Below, piece after piece: positions 8,162-17,412 of a stretch of DNA of 64,000 nt (positions within the stretch are counted from its first letter, which is position 1; each line of letters begins with the position of its first letter). This stretch comes from Streptococcus parasanguinis. Lineage in GTDB: Bacteria > Bacillota > Bacilli > Lactobacillales > Streptococcaceae. Position numbers and translations under genes: made by a program. Where the stretch lies: NCBI RefSeq assembly GCF_031582885.1, contig NZ_CP133988.1:124001-188000 (forward strand), written 5' to 3'. A model generated the notes under the pieces. That model saw only the letters and a list, made by a program, of their open reading frames with translations. It was not told where the DNA came from and did no database searches.

Positions 8162-8336
8162 GAGAGTGGGACAGAAATCGGTAATTCGTTAGAATTCGAT
8201 TTCGTCGTCCCACCTCCTCACAGTTGAGTAGGGCTGTAAAAGCTGATGAAATCAGCGTAGTAGAGCCCACTCAACCACTGCGTCTTGCTCGACAATCCAA
8301 AAACAATTGAGAGGCTAGGACTTTTGTCCCAGCCTC
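8162..8336. repeat. 175-bp dispersed structured repeat, copy 1
   Basis: Matches 17413-17587 over the full 175 bases with about four differences, same orientation. It begins GAGAGTGGGACAGAA and ends TTTGTCCCAGCCTC, an imperfect terminal inverted repeat. Inside, GTTGAGTAGGGCT pairs with AGAGCCCACTCAAC and AGCTGAT with ATCAGC. The right end forms a hairpin (GAGGCT..AGCCTC) that could end the rsuA transcript. Confidence 0.9.
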
Positions 8337-8348
8337 TTGGTTTTTTGC

Positions 8349-9077
8349 TTATAAAGGAACACCGAAGACCTCTAGGGACTTGAGTTCTGAAGGCTGGAGT
8401 CTTCGCCATTCTCCCAATTGAAGAGTTGGATCTAGCATTAGAGGACCCATAGAGATCCGCTCTAAATCCACCACCTCCTTGCCACAGGCAGCGACCATGC
8501 GCTTGACCTGATGGAATTTTCCTTCAGCGATTTCGATTTCGACATAGGAGCTGGCATTTGCCTCATTCACCTCTAAGATCTGCAATCTCGCGGGTAAGGT
8601 CGTGAAATCTTTGAGGGCAATGCCAGCTTCAAAACGGGCTACATCTGCCTCATCCATGATCCCAGCCACCTGGGCACGGTAGATCTTCGACACATGCTTC
8701 TTCGGCGAAAGCATGGCATGAGCGAGCTTGCCGTTATTGGTCAAAAGCAGCAAGCCATGGGTATCGATATCTAGGCGCCCGACAGGAAAGACTTCCTTGT
8801 GACGGGCTGTCTCATCCAATAGATCTAGCACAGTTTGGTGGTGATCATCTTCAGTCGCTGAGATGACCCCAGCCGGTTTATTAAGCAGATAATACACGAA
8901 GGTTTCATGGACCAGGTCTTCTCCCATAAAGGTCACCCGATCCTTGCCTGGGTCAATCTGTAGCTTTCCTGCTGTCTCTTTTTTTCCATTCACTGCGATT
9001 TTCTTTTGCTTGAGGAGTTGTTTGACCTCGGTCCTGCTCCCCATGCCACAATCCACTAAAAATTTATCTAGCCGCAT
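8349..9077 (-). CDS. rsuA: 16S rRNA pseudouridine(516) synthase family protein
   Basis: 242 aa. The start at 9077 (MRLDKFL) follows GGGAAG and lies two bases after the stop of the MFS gene, so translation is probably coupled. An N-terminal S4 RNA-binding domain (about 1-45) is followed by the RsuA-type catalytic domain with GRLDIDTHGLLLLT (catalytic Asp about 103) and the C-terminal FHQVKRM motif. Small-subunit rRNA pseudouridylation is the family role; RsuA over RluE/RluF-type is inferred from size and motif context. Confidence 0.92.
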   Translation of the reverse strand: MRLDKFLVDCGMGSRTEVKQLLKQKKIAVNGKKETAGKLQIDPGKDRVTFMGEDLVHETFVYYLLNKPAGVISATEDDHHQTVLDLLDETARHKEVFPVGRLDIDTHGLLLLTNNGKLAHAMLSPKKHVSKIYRAQVAGIMDEADVARFEAGIALKDFTTLPARLQILEVNEANASSYVEIEIAEGKFHQVKRMVAACGKEVVDLERISMGPLMLDPTLQLGEWRRLQPSELKSLEVFGVPL

Positions 9078-9079
9078 AA

Positions 9080-10231
9080 TTACTTCCCGCTCTTTCGCAC
9101 AATCCAAAGGCCAAAAAAGGAAACCAGGATCATGAGGATACCAGAAAATCCAAAAATGAAGACTGGAGCAGATGAGATCGTCCCTAATAGACTAAGGACA
9201 AAGGTCGTTGCGATCGAACCTGTGCTACATCCCAAAACCGCAATGGACGTTGCCTGGCTCAAGACCCCTGCTGGCATCTTATCAGATAAGACATTGTAAA
9301 CTGTTGTCAAAGCCACACTGTAGGCGAAGCCAGAAGCAATGGTTACAAGGACAAGAATCAAGAGATTTGGAGAGACCCCGATCAACATTTGGGCCACACC
9401 ATAAGCTACTCCCGAAACCAATAATAAATGATCACGGAATAGATAGGTCAAGGGCGAGAAGGCCAAACCTGCCAAGATCCCAACAAATTGCATGGCTGCT
9501 AATATAACCCCAGCAGTTTGGGCAGTGCCATGTCCAACTTGTTCTACCACACTTGGAATCCGAACGGTGATCATGACATTGGACAAGACGATAGCTGCAG
9601 CAACGACCGCTAAGCCGAGCGTAGTCCGCCATTGTCCCCCCGTCATCTTGACATCCCGGTGTTTTTCCTCCACTGCTTCTGTCTTAGATCCATAAGGCAC
9701 AAATAAGAGATACAAAAGTAAGATAGGAATGCTGATGCCGTAAACGAGAAAGGCAGCCTGCCAGCCAAAGCGAATCAAAAGGCTGACTCCAAAGGTTAAA
9801 ACGGCCGTCCCAACAACTTCTGCAGAACCACGAATACCAAGAGTTTGGACGCGTTCTTTTCCTTTATAGCGCTCACTGATAATGGCAATGGCAGAAACAT
9901 TGAGCAAACCAACTGCCATCCCGAAAATAATCCGAGACAAAAAGACAACTGGATAAGCTGGACTGATTAAGGGAATAAAGCCACATAGAGCGTAAGCAAC
10001 TAAGCCCGTCACAATCATCTGACGCTCTGAAAATAGGCGTCCAATCCATTTATTGAAGATGAGTGAAACCATGATCCCGGCAGAAGGAAGCGAGACCAAG
10101 AGCTCAATCATGCTGTGAGGAATTCCCTTGTAATAGGCAAACATGGCCGACTGCGCACTCGAAATCGAAAACGAGGTCGTCAAAATAAATGAAAGCGCGA
10201 GAATACTCACTTTCTCCATGATTTTTTTCAT
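9080..10231 (-). CDS. MFS transporter, paralog A
   Basis: 383 aa with about 12 transmembrane segments and an MFS pattern (FSERQM loop between helices 2 and 3, later FLSRIIFGMAVGLLNVSA). Resembles multidrug-type MFS efflux proteins. It is clearly paralogous to the next gene (shared MKKxMExxSxLxLS start, SERQMIVxG, AISIISERY, LGxRGSAEVVG segments). It is followed by rsuA with two bases between. Substrate unknown. Confidence 0.88.
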   Translation of the reverse strand: MKKIMEKVSILALSFILTTSFSISSAQSAMFAYYKGIPHSMIELLVSLPSAGIMVSLIFNKWIGRLFSERQMIVTGLVAYALCGFIPLISPAYPVVFLSRIIFGMAVGLLNVSAIAIISERYKGKERVQTLGIRGSAEVVGTAVLTFGVSLLIRFGWQAAFLVYGISIPILLLYLLFVPYGSKTEAVEEKHRDVKMTGGQWRTTLGLAVVAAAIVLSNVMITVRIPSVVEQVGHGTAQTAGVILAAMQFVGILAGLAFSPLTYLFRDHLLLVSGVAYGVAQMLIGVSPNLLILVLVTIASGFAYSVALTTVYNVLSDKMPAGVLSQATSIAVLGCSTGSIATTFVLSLLGTISSAPVFIFGFSGILMILVSFFGLWIVRKSGK

Positions 10232-10318
10232 TATTCTATCCTTTAAACTAATCTTTTTTTCACACTCCTCCTATAATAACACGAGCTAGTGACAGGACGC
10301 AATAGATTGAATTAAAAA

Positions 10319-10346
10319 AACGAAATGATTTCTCCATCATTTCGTT
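10319..10346 (-). terminator. Terminator overlapping the 3' end of MFS paralog B
   Basis: An 11-bp perfect stem (10319-10329 with 10336-10346) followed on the minus strand by seven T. The TGA stop of the MFS gene (10337-10339) lies inside the stem. Confidence 0.9.
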
Positions 10347-11500
10347 CGTGCTAGCAATTGTGAGGCAAATACTCCCGTTAGGACCATCAAAGCGCCAATC
10401 CAGACAAAGAGCAGATGATTGGTAGGAGCTAGAGGCGTCACCAACTGGATGAAGAAAGAAGAGAGGGCTGATCCGAGATTGCAGCCGATCAAGACCAGCG
10501 AGGTCGCAAGGTTCAGGAGATTGGTCGGGATTTTTTCAGATAAGTGATAGAAGATACTGGTGACCCCCGTACTGTAGGTAAATCCTGCTAAAAGGGTTCC
10601 TAGAACCAAGCTCCATAGCTGGCTGGACAAGCCAATCAAGGCCAAAGCCAGACCGAAACCAAAGCACATGATCATGAGCAAGTTCTTTTTGAAAACATGT
10701 GTCAAACTGGCAAAGCCTACCCCTGCGACAATCCCTGTTAATTGCATCAGACTCAAGACGGTTCCAGCTGTTGTCGCTGTTCCCATACGAGCATCAACGA
10801 TGATATCCGGCACGCGCAGACTAATAATAGAATTGAAGCAAATGATGATACCAGCAATCACAGCTAGCATCAGACTAAAACGCCATTGAGGGGAGCGAAG
10901 ACGTGCGGAACCTTTCTTTTTCTCCTTCAAGCTAGCCTGTTTTTGCTCCTTAGGATAAGGGACAAAAAGGAGATAGAGGAGTAAAATCAAGTAACCACCA
11001 CCATATACGGCAAAGATCGCTGGCCAGCCTAGGGGTAAGAGTTGTCCCACAATAAAGGTCAAGATGGCAGAGCCCACCACTTCAGCAGACCCCCGATAGC
11101 CCAGCATCCGGGTCTTATCATTGCCTGAGTAGCGCTCACTGATAATTGAAATAGCCTTGGCATTGATCATTCCTGTCCCCAAGCCAAAGAGCAAACGACT
11201 TAGAAAGATGAGAGGATAGTCCTGCACGACCAAAGGCAAGAGGCCACTAGTTGAAAAGAGCAAGAGCCCTGCAACAATCATCTGGCGCTCACTCATCCAC
11301 CGCTCGATCACGCTATTTAAAAAGAGCATGGCCACGACCGCAAAAGCTGGCAGGGAAACCAAGAGTTCTACCTGACTTGCTGTATAGCCGAATTGGCTAA
11401 AATAGGCCTTCATAGCTGGCAAACCGGCTGTAATTGAAAAAGATGAGATCAGCATGAGCGACAAACTCAAGAGACTGATTCTTTCCATTGTTTTTTTCAT
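10337..11500 (-). CDS. MFS transporter, paralog B
   Basis: 387 aa, about 12 membrane segments, closely related in layout to the 9080-10231 gene: SERQMIVAGLL, FLSRLLFGLGTGMINAKAISIISERY and LGYRGSAEVVGSAILT are shared. Tandem duplication with later divergence is the simplest explanation. It is divergent from a Crp/Fnr-type regulator whose intergenic region carries a palindrome, so that regulator is the candidate controller. Substrate unknown. Confidence 0.88.
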   Translation of the reverse strand: MKKTMERISLLSLSLMLISSFSITAGLPAMKAYFSQFGYTASQVELLVSLPAFAVVAMLFLNSVIERWMSERQMIVAGLLLFSTSGLLPLVVQDYPLIFLSRLLFGLGTGMINAKAISIISERYSGNDKTRMLGYRGSAEVVGSAILTFIVGQLLPLGWPAIFAVYGGGYLILLLYLLFVPYPKEQKQASLKEKKKGSARLRSPQWRFSLMLAVIAGIIICFNSIISLRVPDIIVDARMGTATTAGTVLSLMQLTGIVAGVGFASLTHVFKKNLLMIMCFGFGLALALIGLSSQLWSLVLGTLLAGFTYSTGVTSIFYHLSEKIPTNLLNLATSLVLIGCNLGSALSSFFIQLVTPLAPTNHLLFVWIGALMVLTGVFASQLLARTK

Positions 11501-11584
11501 TTTTTTATTTCCTATACTTTACTGGTAATACTTTGATTTCACTAGTTTTTTCAAAAAAGATTCAAACTAGTATTTTCAATAGAA

Positions 11585-11630
11585 TCCTAGTATAATCAAT
11601 TTAGAAATAGAAAAACAGGACATTTGTCCT
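11585..11630 (+). promoter_or_regulatory. Promoter and palindromic operator of the Crp/Fnr gene
   Basis: TATAAT at 11591-11596 has no good -35, which is typical of activator-dependent promoters. Downstream, AGGACA-TT-TGTCCT (11617-11630) is a perfect palindrome, extended by A and T flanks, just before the ribosome binding site. ACTAGT also recurs at 11541-11546 and (as AACTAG) near 11565. I read the palindrome as a probable binding site for the adjacent regulator. Confidence 0.55.
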
Positions 11631-11646
11631 ATTTTAGGAGATTGAG

Positions 11647-12333
11647 ATGAAAAAAATTTCCCCATCTACAAGACTCAAGGAAATCATCACAGACTACCAA
11701 TTGGACCAGATCTTTCCGGGCGACTGCCTCAGCCAGCTGGACCTCGTTCTCTACCAGGCTGGAGATTATATCTGTCGCCAGGGTTCTGAGCAAGATGTCA
11801 TTCCTTATTTTCTCAAAGGCCGGCTTAAGATTGTCCACAGTCTCGAAAATGGCAGCGACACCATCCTTGAAATCCAAGAAAAACCTGGACTCTTAGGAGA
11901 GATTGAGCTCCTGCTCGATCGGGTCTGTATCTCATCAGTCATTGCAGACCAAGACTCGCTAGTCGTCCAGCTCCCAGCCCTGCACTTTAAGAAGCGCCTC
12001 CTGCTTGATCCAACCTTTTTGCGCTCTACGGCCAAAACCTTGGCTGAGAAATTGCACCAGATCAACTATTTGGCTCCTGCCAACTTTCATTATTCGGTCA
12101 AGGAACGCCTCGCCTCGCATTTTCTGAAGCATTGCGACGAAAATGGGACCCTCAAGCCCAAGATGAATCAGCTGGCCCTGCGTTTTGGGATCAGCTACCG
12201 CCACCTTAGCCGTGTCATCAAGCAGATGATCGAAGAGGGCTTAGTCCAAAGAGAAGGACGAATCTATACGATTTTAGATGCAAAAAGGATGAATGATTTG
12301 TCCATCAAACATGCGGAAACCGTCGACAGATAA
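11647..12333 (+). CDS. Crp/Fnr family transcriptional regulator
   Basis: 228 aa. Residues about 20-130 form a cyclic-nucleotide-binding-like beta barrel (YICRQGSEQDVIPYFLKGRLKI) and 150-215 a Crp-type winged helix (LALRFGISYRHLSRVIKQM). The cysteines needed for a Fnr iron-sulfur cluster are not arranged as in Fnr, and the canonical cAMP-binding residues are not evident, so the signal is unknown; YeiL-like regulators are the nearest type. AGGAG precedes the ATG. Divergent from the MFS pair, which it may control. Confidence 0.88.
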   Translation: MKKISPSTRLKEIITDYQLDQIFPGDCLSQLDLVLYQAGDYICRQGSEQDVIPYFLKGRLKIVHSLENGSDTILEIQEKPGLLGEIELLLDRVCISSVIADQDSLVVQLPALHFKKRLLLDPTFLRSTAKTLAEKLHQINYLAPANFHYSVKERLASHFLKHCDENGTLKPKMNQLALRFGISYRHLSRVIKQMIEEGLVQREGRIYTILDAKRMNDLSIKHAETVDR

Positions 12334-12393
12334 CTTTAATTTTAGGCTCTTTTGTGTTATCATGGAGGGTAGAAAGAAAGTGAGAGTAAAACG

Positions 12394-13008
12394 ATGAAAG
12401 CAATTGAAAAAGTTACAAGAGCATCCCATTTGATTGATATGGATGACATTATCCGCGAAGGAAATCCCACACTTCGAGCTGTTGCAGAAGACGTGACCTT
12501 CCCTTTGTCTGATCAGGAAATTATCCTAGGTGAAAAAATGATGCAATTCTTGCACCATTCTCAAGACCCTATTATGGCTGAAAAACTTGGCCTCCGTGGA
12601 GGAGTGGGACTCGCAGCTCCTCAGCTGGATATCTCTAAACGAATCATCGCTGTTTTGGTTCCCAATCCAGAAGATGCCGATGGTAACCCACCAAAAGAAG
12701 CCTATAGCCTTCAAGAAGTCATGTACAATCCAAAGGTTGTCGCCCATTCTGTTCAAGATGCGGCTCTTGGCGACGGGGAAGGCTGTCTCTCTGTTGACCG
12801 CAACGTCCCAGGCTATGTGGTTCGACATGCCCGCGTGACGGTTGAGTATTTCACAAAAGATGGGGAAAAGAAACGCATCAAACTCAAAGGCTACAACTCC
12901 ATCGTCGTTCAACATGAAATTGACCACACCAACGGTATCATGTTCTATGACCGCATCAATCCAAACAATCCATTTGAAATTAAAGAAGGCCTTTTGATTT
13001 TAGAATAG
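12394..13008 (+). CDS. def: Peptide deformylase
   Basis: 204-aa iron/zinc enzyme that removes the formyl group from nascent proteins. All three motifs are present: GGVGLAAPQ (69-77), EGCLS (129-133) and QHEIDH (173-178), giving the Cys and two His metal ligands and the catalytic Glu. The insertions and length fit the Gram-positive type 2 enzymes. Confidence 0.97.
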   Translation: MKAIEKVTRASHLIDMDDIIREGNPTLRAVAEDVTFPLSDQEIILGEKMMQFLHHSQDPIMAEKLGLRGGVGLAAPQLDISKRIIAVLVPNPEDADGNPPKEAYSLQEVMYNPKVVAHSVQDAALGDGEGCLSVDRNVPGYVVRHARVTVEYFTKDGEKKRIKLKGYNSIVVQHEIDHTNGIMFYDRINPNNPFEIKEGLLILE

Positions 13009-13018
13009 CGTAAATGAC

Positions 13019-13058
13019 AAAAATACCTAACTGAGGGAACTCTCGGTTAGGTATTTTT
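13019..13058. terminator. Bidirectional terminator after def
   Basis: Long stem (AAAAATACCTAAC with GTTAGGTATTTTT) with a T run on both strands, between convergent genes. Confidence 0.9.
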
Positions 13059-13060
13059 CA

Positions 13061-14065
13061 TTATTTTTTGCCTTGCCTTTTATTCGAAAACTTGCGCATG
13101 ATAGCACGAACCATGCTAATGAAGAAGTCCAAGACGATTCCTAGGGTAATCATTCTGACAATCCACACCAACCAGATTGGTCGTCTTACACTTGCATCAG
13201 CATATCCTAAATGATCAAGTGCTACAATTATCAATAGATAGCTCACTATTTCTAACGGAATACGAAGTTTAGCTTTTTTCAGACTGAAGCCTTTCAACCA
13301 ATTCCATAGTAAATCCCACAACGTCGGATTATCCTCAGGTTCATCCTCCCAGCATTCCTTGCTTTTTGTTTTCAAATACAAGAGGTAACCCACTTCTGTC
13401 AGCAACTGAGTAAAGGCGTAACTGAATAGTATGCTTACGGATACTCCTAGCACCACTCCATAATAGCCAGTAAGGGCCGCTCCTATCATGGAGCAGACGA
13501 AGATGATCGTTAGGGCATTGCTACTGTAACTACTTGATTTTGCGAAATAATTTCCCAAGGTTCTAGTTGGTGAAAAGCCAATCTTTAACTGCTTCTTAAG
13601 CCAAAAATAATGATAAATAAAGCCCAATAAGGTACAAATCACAAGAAAAGTAATGACGATGAAGCCATATTTTGGGAAACCTACCTCAAATTCTTTATTT
13701 GCCAGAGCAGAAACAATGATGAGCAAGCCCATGACTTGGAGCGATAAAAACATTCCTGCATAGGTGAATAAGAGTAGAGTCGTTGACAACACTTGTCTTC
13801 TATATATAAATGCCCCCATTAACGGCAAGAAAAATGCAATGATATGGTAAACACAATAGATGACAAGGATATCAAAAAACCAATGACTAAATGGTTTTAT
13901 ACCTTTCGATACATCATACGAATAAAAACAAAGGATTTCAAATGCGAACAGAAATACGCCTGTCCACGAATTGATCATCATAGCCGCTGAAGCACGTGTA
14001 TTGGCTAAACTTTTAAAGTAGACTTTGTTCGCCTGCTCAATATTGACTTTCTTTTCGTTTTTCAT
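13061..14065 (-). CDS. Polytopic membrane protein, unknown
   Basis: 334 aa with eight or so hydrophobic segments (from about residue 30 to 315), a charged N-terminus (MKNEKKVNIEQANKVYFKS) and an acidic loop CWEDEPEDN near 232. AAAGGAG precedes the ATG. I do not recognise a family. It lies directly downstream of two DUF443 membrane proteins on the same strand (83 bases apart), so it may belong with them. Confidence 0.7.
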   Translation of the reverse strand: MKNEKKVNIEQANKVYFKSLANTRASAAMMINSWTGVFLFAFEILCFYSYDVSKGIKPFSHWFFDILVIYCVYHIIAFFLPLMGAFIYRRQVLSTTLLLFTYAGMFLSLQVMGLLIIVSALANKEFEVGFPKYGFIVITFLVICTLLGFIYHYFWLKKQLKIGFSPTRTLGNYFAKSSSYSSNALTIIFVCSMIGAALTGYYGVVLGVSVSILFSYAFTQLLTEVGYLLYLKTKSKECWEDEPEDNPTLWDLLWNWLKGFSLKKAKLRIPLEIVSYLLIIVALDHLGYADASVRRPIWLVWIVRMITLGIVLDFFISMVRAIMRKFSNKRQGKK

Positions 14066-14148
14066 GACAAACTCCTTTCTAAAAAATTCTTTTAAGATCC
14101 AAAAGCAGATGGATGTTGCTCTTGCTTCTGAATTTCACTCGACTGGAT

Positions 14149-14817
14149 CTACTTGATTTTAGCTTTGAAAGAGATAATTGGGGAATAAAAAATTAAATTC
14201 CCAGAGATAAAAAACAGAAATGATGAGATTAATAGACCAAAATGTATTATAAAATTGGGCTCAAAGTTTATTAAAATTGCATAACATACTGCAATGAACA
14301 TGACTATAAGAAAAGTTACATATATTAGAGGTAATAGTATATTTTTTATATATTCTGGAAAGCAATACACTTTTCGAGGTGTTTTATCTGCCACAATTTC
14401 CTGCATCCCTTCTCCTCTACCCATCCAAATCCGAAGTCCCACTACAAAAATTAAAATCAACATCATCAAGGATAGATTAAGCAAGTGAGAGGTAAAATTG
14501 AGGTATTTTTCTATTGGAAATGCCCTTGCTAATAGCATGGAGGTTATACCTAAACCAAGCGAGGTCTTCCCAATTTGATTATTCACTAAACTCTGATGCT
14601 TCTTGTCTCTCTCAAACACTTTCGGAGCTAGGACTCCCACTTCATCCTCTGTCAGCTGATAGGCTTTATGAGGGATAAAATAAACAAACCATGGCAGAAA
14701 ATAGGTGATGATAATCGGCCGATCGACCTCCATCAAATACCACACCCCATCGACTTTTAATAAATGGTAGCGAAAGTTCATTTTGGGCAACCGTTCGATT
14801 TTTGCTGGTTGAAACAT
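14149..14817 (-). CDS. DUF443 (tandem five-TM) membrane protein, copy A
   Basis: 222 aa. N-terminal soluble part (NFRYHLLKVDGVWYLMEVDRP, then LPWFVYFIPHKAYQLTEDE) followed by about five hydrophobic segments (residues 33-50, 88-105, 112-132, 160-182, 193-212). This layout and the N-terminal motif fit the Gram-positive tandem five-TM family, DUF443. The family includes TsaI, the membrane immunity protein against the staphylococcal T7SS toxin TspA. No toxin gene is beside it, so it may be an orphan immunity gene. Paralog of the next gene. Confidence 0.75.
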   Translation of the reverse strand: MFQPAKIERLPKMNFRYHLLKVDGVWYLMEVDRPIIITYFLPWFVYFIPHKAYQLTEDEVGVLAPKVFERDKKHQSLVNNQIGKTSLGLGITSMLLARAFPIEKYLNFTSHLLNLSLMMLILIFVVGLRIWMGRGEGMQEIVADKTPRKVYCFPEYIKNILLPLIYVTFLIVMFIAVCYAILINFEPNFIIHFGLLISSFLFFISGNLIFYSPIISFKAKIK

Positions 14818-14858
14818 AGATTGTCCTTTCTTGGTCGTTTTATACTTTAGGAGAAAAA

Positions 14859-15542
14859 CTAGTCCGCTCTTTTCATTTTTTTAATTTTCACCTTATAATC
14901 ATCGTCTGAAGCATATAATACTACATTACCTGATGCTAAATAAAAAAATGAAAAAACACATAAGCCTATATGAACAAATAGATTTGGCTTACTTTTACTC
15001 AAAACTGAATAAAACATTGCACTTGATAGAAACAAAGCAAAAGTCGCTAAAAAAAGTTTTTTTAGTACTATCCTCAATTTCATTGGACGACAATAGATTG
15101 TATTGGCTTTTTGAGAAGCCATCATTACAGTCTCTATTTTCCTAGTGCTCAGCCAAATACGAAGCCCAACAACAATACATAGAACAAGGATCATTAGCAC
15201 TAGATTGAGTAGATGGGAAGTAAAATATAAATAATCCTCTATCGGAAAAGCTCTGCCTAGTAAAACTGCTAAGGAACCAGCACCAAGAGCTGAAATCCCT
15301 GCTTTAGTCTGAGTTGAAAGTATGTTATTATCTCTTTCAAACACTTTTGGAGCTATTGTTTGTACTTCATCCTCTGTCAGCTGATAGGCTTTATGAGGGA
15401 CAAAATAGGTAAACCATGGGAGAAAATAACTTGTCATAATTGGCCGATCGACTTCCATTAAATACCACTCATTCTCTACTTTTAACAAACGATAGCGAAA
15501 ATTCATTTTCGGCAAATACTCGAGTTTTACTGGTTTAAACAT
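14859..15542 (-). CDS. DUF443 (tandem five-TM) membrane protein, copy B
   Basis: 227 aa, sharing nearly the whole first 65 residues with copy A (KMNFRY..LLKV, YLMEVDRPI, AYQLTEDEV) and the FPIEDYLYFTSHLLNL segment, while the C-terminal third differs. About five membrane segments. Conserved N-terminus with a variable remainder is what toxin-specific immunity paralogs often show. The base composition of the 3' half is clearly AT-rich. Confidence 0.75.
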   Translation of the reverse strand: MFKPVKLEYLPKMNFRYRLLKVENEWYLMEVDRPIMTSYFLPWFTYFVPHKAYQLTEDEVQTIAPKVFERDNNILSTQTKAGISALGAGSLAVLLGRAFPIEDYLYFTSHLLNLVLMILVLCIVVGLRIWLSTRKIETVMMASQKANTIYCRPMKLRIVLKKLFLATFALFLSSAMFYSVLSKSKPNLFVHIGLCVFSFFYLASGNVVLYASDDDYKVKIKKMKRAD

Positions 15543-15701
15543 AGATTGATCTTACTTTCTATACTGTTTCATTCTTAGACGGAGAAACTAAACTAACTTT
15601 TCACCAGTCTACCACAGCCATAATTATCTTATTTAATCATAACAGAACATACCTTCCATCATACCTGATTTTACTTTGATGATCAAGTTTTGACTAAAAA
15701 A

Positions 15702-15726
15702 GAGGTTGGAAGATTTCCAACCACTC
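15702..15726 (-). terminator. Terminator of the pepS operon
   Basis: GGTTGGAA (15704-15711) pairs with TTCCAACC (15715-15722); on the minus strand a T run follows. It ends the pepS-GlsB-like transcript. Confidence 0.85.
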
Positions 15727-15748
15727 TATCTGTTTTAGCAAGTTAAAC

Positions 15749-15979
15749 CTAGCTTCCTCTTTCCCAGAAGATGGCTAATAAAATCATGGCACCGAGAATC
15801 GATGGGATAATTGCTGTACCGTTTAGGCTTGGTCCCCAAGCACCAAAGAGTAATTGTCCTAAAAAGGCACCAATCCAGCCCAGGAACATTTTCCCAAAAC
15901 ATCCCATGCGTTCGCCACGATTGGTGATAGCTCCAGCTAGAAGTCCGATCAAAAGACCGACAAACATACTTCCAATCAT
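15749..15979 (-). CDS. GlsB/YeaQ/YmgE family stress-response membrane protein
   Basis: 76 aa, three membrane segments with Gly-rich packing (LIGLLAGAIT, GWIGAFLGQLLFG, ILGAMILLAIFW) as in the transglycosylase-associated / GlsB family of small stress-induced membrane proteins. Its start lies nine bases after the pepS stop, so the two are co-transcribed. Molecular role of the family is not established. Confidence 0.88.
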   Translation of the reverse strand: MIGSMFVGLLIGLLAGAITNRGERMGCFGKMFLGWIGAFLGQLLFGAWGPSLNGTAIIPSILGAMILLAIFWERGS

Positions 15980-15988
15980 AGTTTCTCC

Positions 15989-17230
15989 TTAAATTGCCCA
16001 ATCTCCATTACGGAAGAGTGGTACGCGTGTTCCATCCTCACGGATACCGTCGATATCCATTTGGCTTGAGCCAATCATGAAGTCAACGTGGACGTCTGAG
16101 CGGTTGAGGCCGGCTGCTTCGAGTTCTTCTTCTGTGAATTCTGCGCCCCCTTCTACGCTGGTTGCATAGGCTGCCCCGATGGCCAAGTGGTTAGAGGCAT
16201 TTTCATCAAAGAGGGTGTTAAAGAAGGTAATGCCTGATTGGGAAATTGGGCTTGGGTCTGGTACGAGGGCACATTCCCCCAAGGCACGCGCTCCCTTGTT
16301 TTTGAAGACCAAATCTTTCATGACTTGATCGCCTTTTTCAGCTGTGATATCCACAATTTCTCCATTTTCAAAGGTCACTTTGATGCCTTCGATGATGTTC
16401 CCATTGTAGCTAAGCGGTTTTGTGGAAGTGACATGACCTTCTGCACGACGGAAGTCAGGAGCTGTGAAGACCTCTTCTGTCGGCATGTTTGGCAAGAAGC
16501 CTTCGCCTTGGGCATTGATAGCTCCAGCAGATTCCCAAACGTGGTTCTTCGGCAAGCCAAGAGTCAAATCAGTCCCTGGTGCTGTGTAGTGAAGGGCTGA
16601 GAATTGTTCTTTATTAAGTGTATCTGCCTTGCTCTTGAGAATAGCTGCATGCTCTTCCCAAGCCTTGACTGGGTCTTCTTCGTACACCCGGCAGGTCTTG
16701 AAGATTTGATCCCACAGGAGATCCACTGCTTCTTCATCACTAGTCGCATTTGGGAAGACCTTTTTCGCCCATTCTAGTCCTGCTGCTGCAGCCACGGTCC
16801 AGCTAACCTTGTTGGATTGAGTGGCGATGCGCATTGGTTTCATGGCCATGCCCAAAGCCTTGGCAGAAGCAGACAATTTCTCTGCATCGACACCATTTAA
16901 GGCACCTGGATCAGATGAGCGCACACCCAAACGACTCGCCTTGTGTTCCAAGAGGTAGTTCATCTCTGCAATCTTATAGTCAGGCACGTTGTCCAAGCGA
17001 TCCATCGGTGCATGGAGGAATTTCTCCCGGGTCGTAAAATCATCTGCCCATTGGACAATCACTTCGTGCGCACCCAAGGCATAGGCTTCCTTCACAATCA
17101 AGTGGGCCAATTCTCTTTGTTCCACATCGATGTTCAAAGCCAAGGTATGGCCAGGTTGCACGTTGATGCCGTTCGCCACCAACAATTTGGCATATTTTTC
17201 GAGGTTTTCTTTAAAATTTGGTAAAACCAT
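15989..17230 (-). CDS. pepS: Aminopeptidase PepS (M29 family)
   Basis: 413 aa when started at MVLPNF (17230), five codons inside the longest frame and directly after AAGGAGAAAATA; 413 is also the usual PepS length. M29 metallo-aminopeptidases remove N-terminal residues from peptides in the cytoplasm. The C-terminal metal-binding part with GECALVPDPSPIS, FNTLFDENASNHLAIG and HVDFMIGS is intact. Confidence 0.95.
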   Translation of the reverse strand: MVLPNFKENLEKYAKLLVANGINVQPGHTLALNIDVEQRELAHLIVKEAYALGAHEVIVQWADDFTTREKFLHAPMDRLDNVPDYKIAEMNYLLEHKASRLGVRSSDPGALNGVDAEKLSASAKALGMAMKPMRIATQSNKVSWTVAAAAGLEWAKKVFPNATSDEEAVDLLWDQIFKTCRVYEEDPVKAWEEHAAILKSKADTLNKEQFSALHYTAPGTDLTLGLPKNHVWESAGAINAQGEGFLPNMPTEEVFTAPDFRRAEGHVTSTKPLSYNGNIIEGIKVTFENGEIVDITAEKGDQVMKDLVFKNKGARALGECALVPDPSPISQSGITFFNTLFDENASNHLAIGAAYATSVEGGAEFTEEELEAAGLNRSDVHVDFMIGSSQMDIDGIREDGTRVPLFRNGDWAI

Positions 17231-17412
17231 TATTTTCTCCTTCATAAGTGAATGATCTCTTCCTAGTATACCACAAGTCCATGTAGAATTCTTTTAGAAC
17301 ATAAACAACCTTTTTTAATATAAGATAGGTTAAGTGATTCTGAAAAGAAATAAAAATGAGTTCTTTTTAGAACAAATCAAAAAATACCGAAACTTTCCGC
17401 TGTGAGAAAAGT

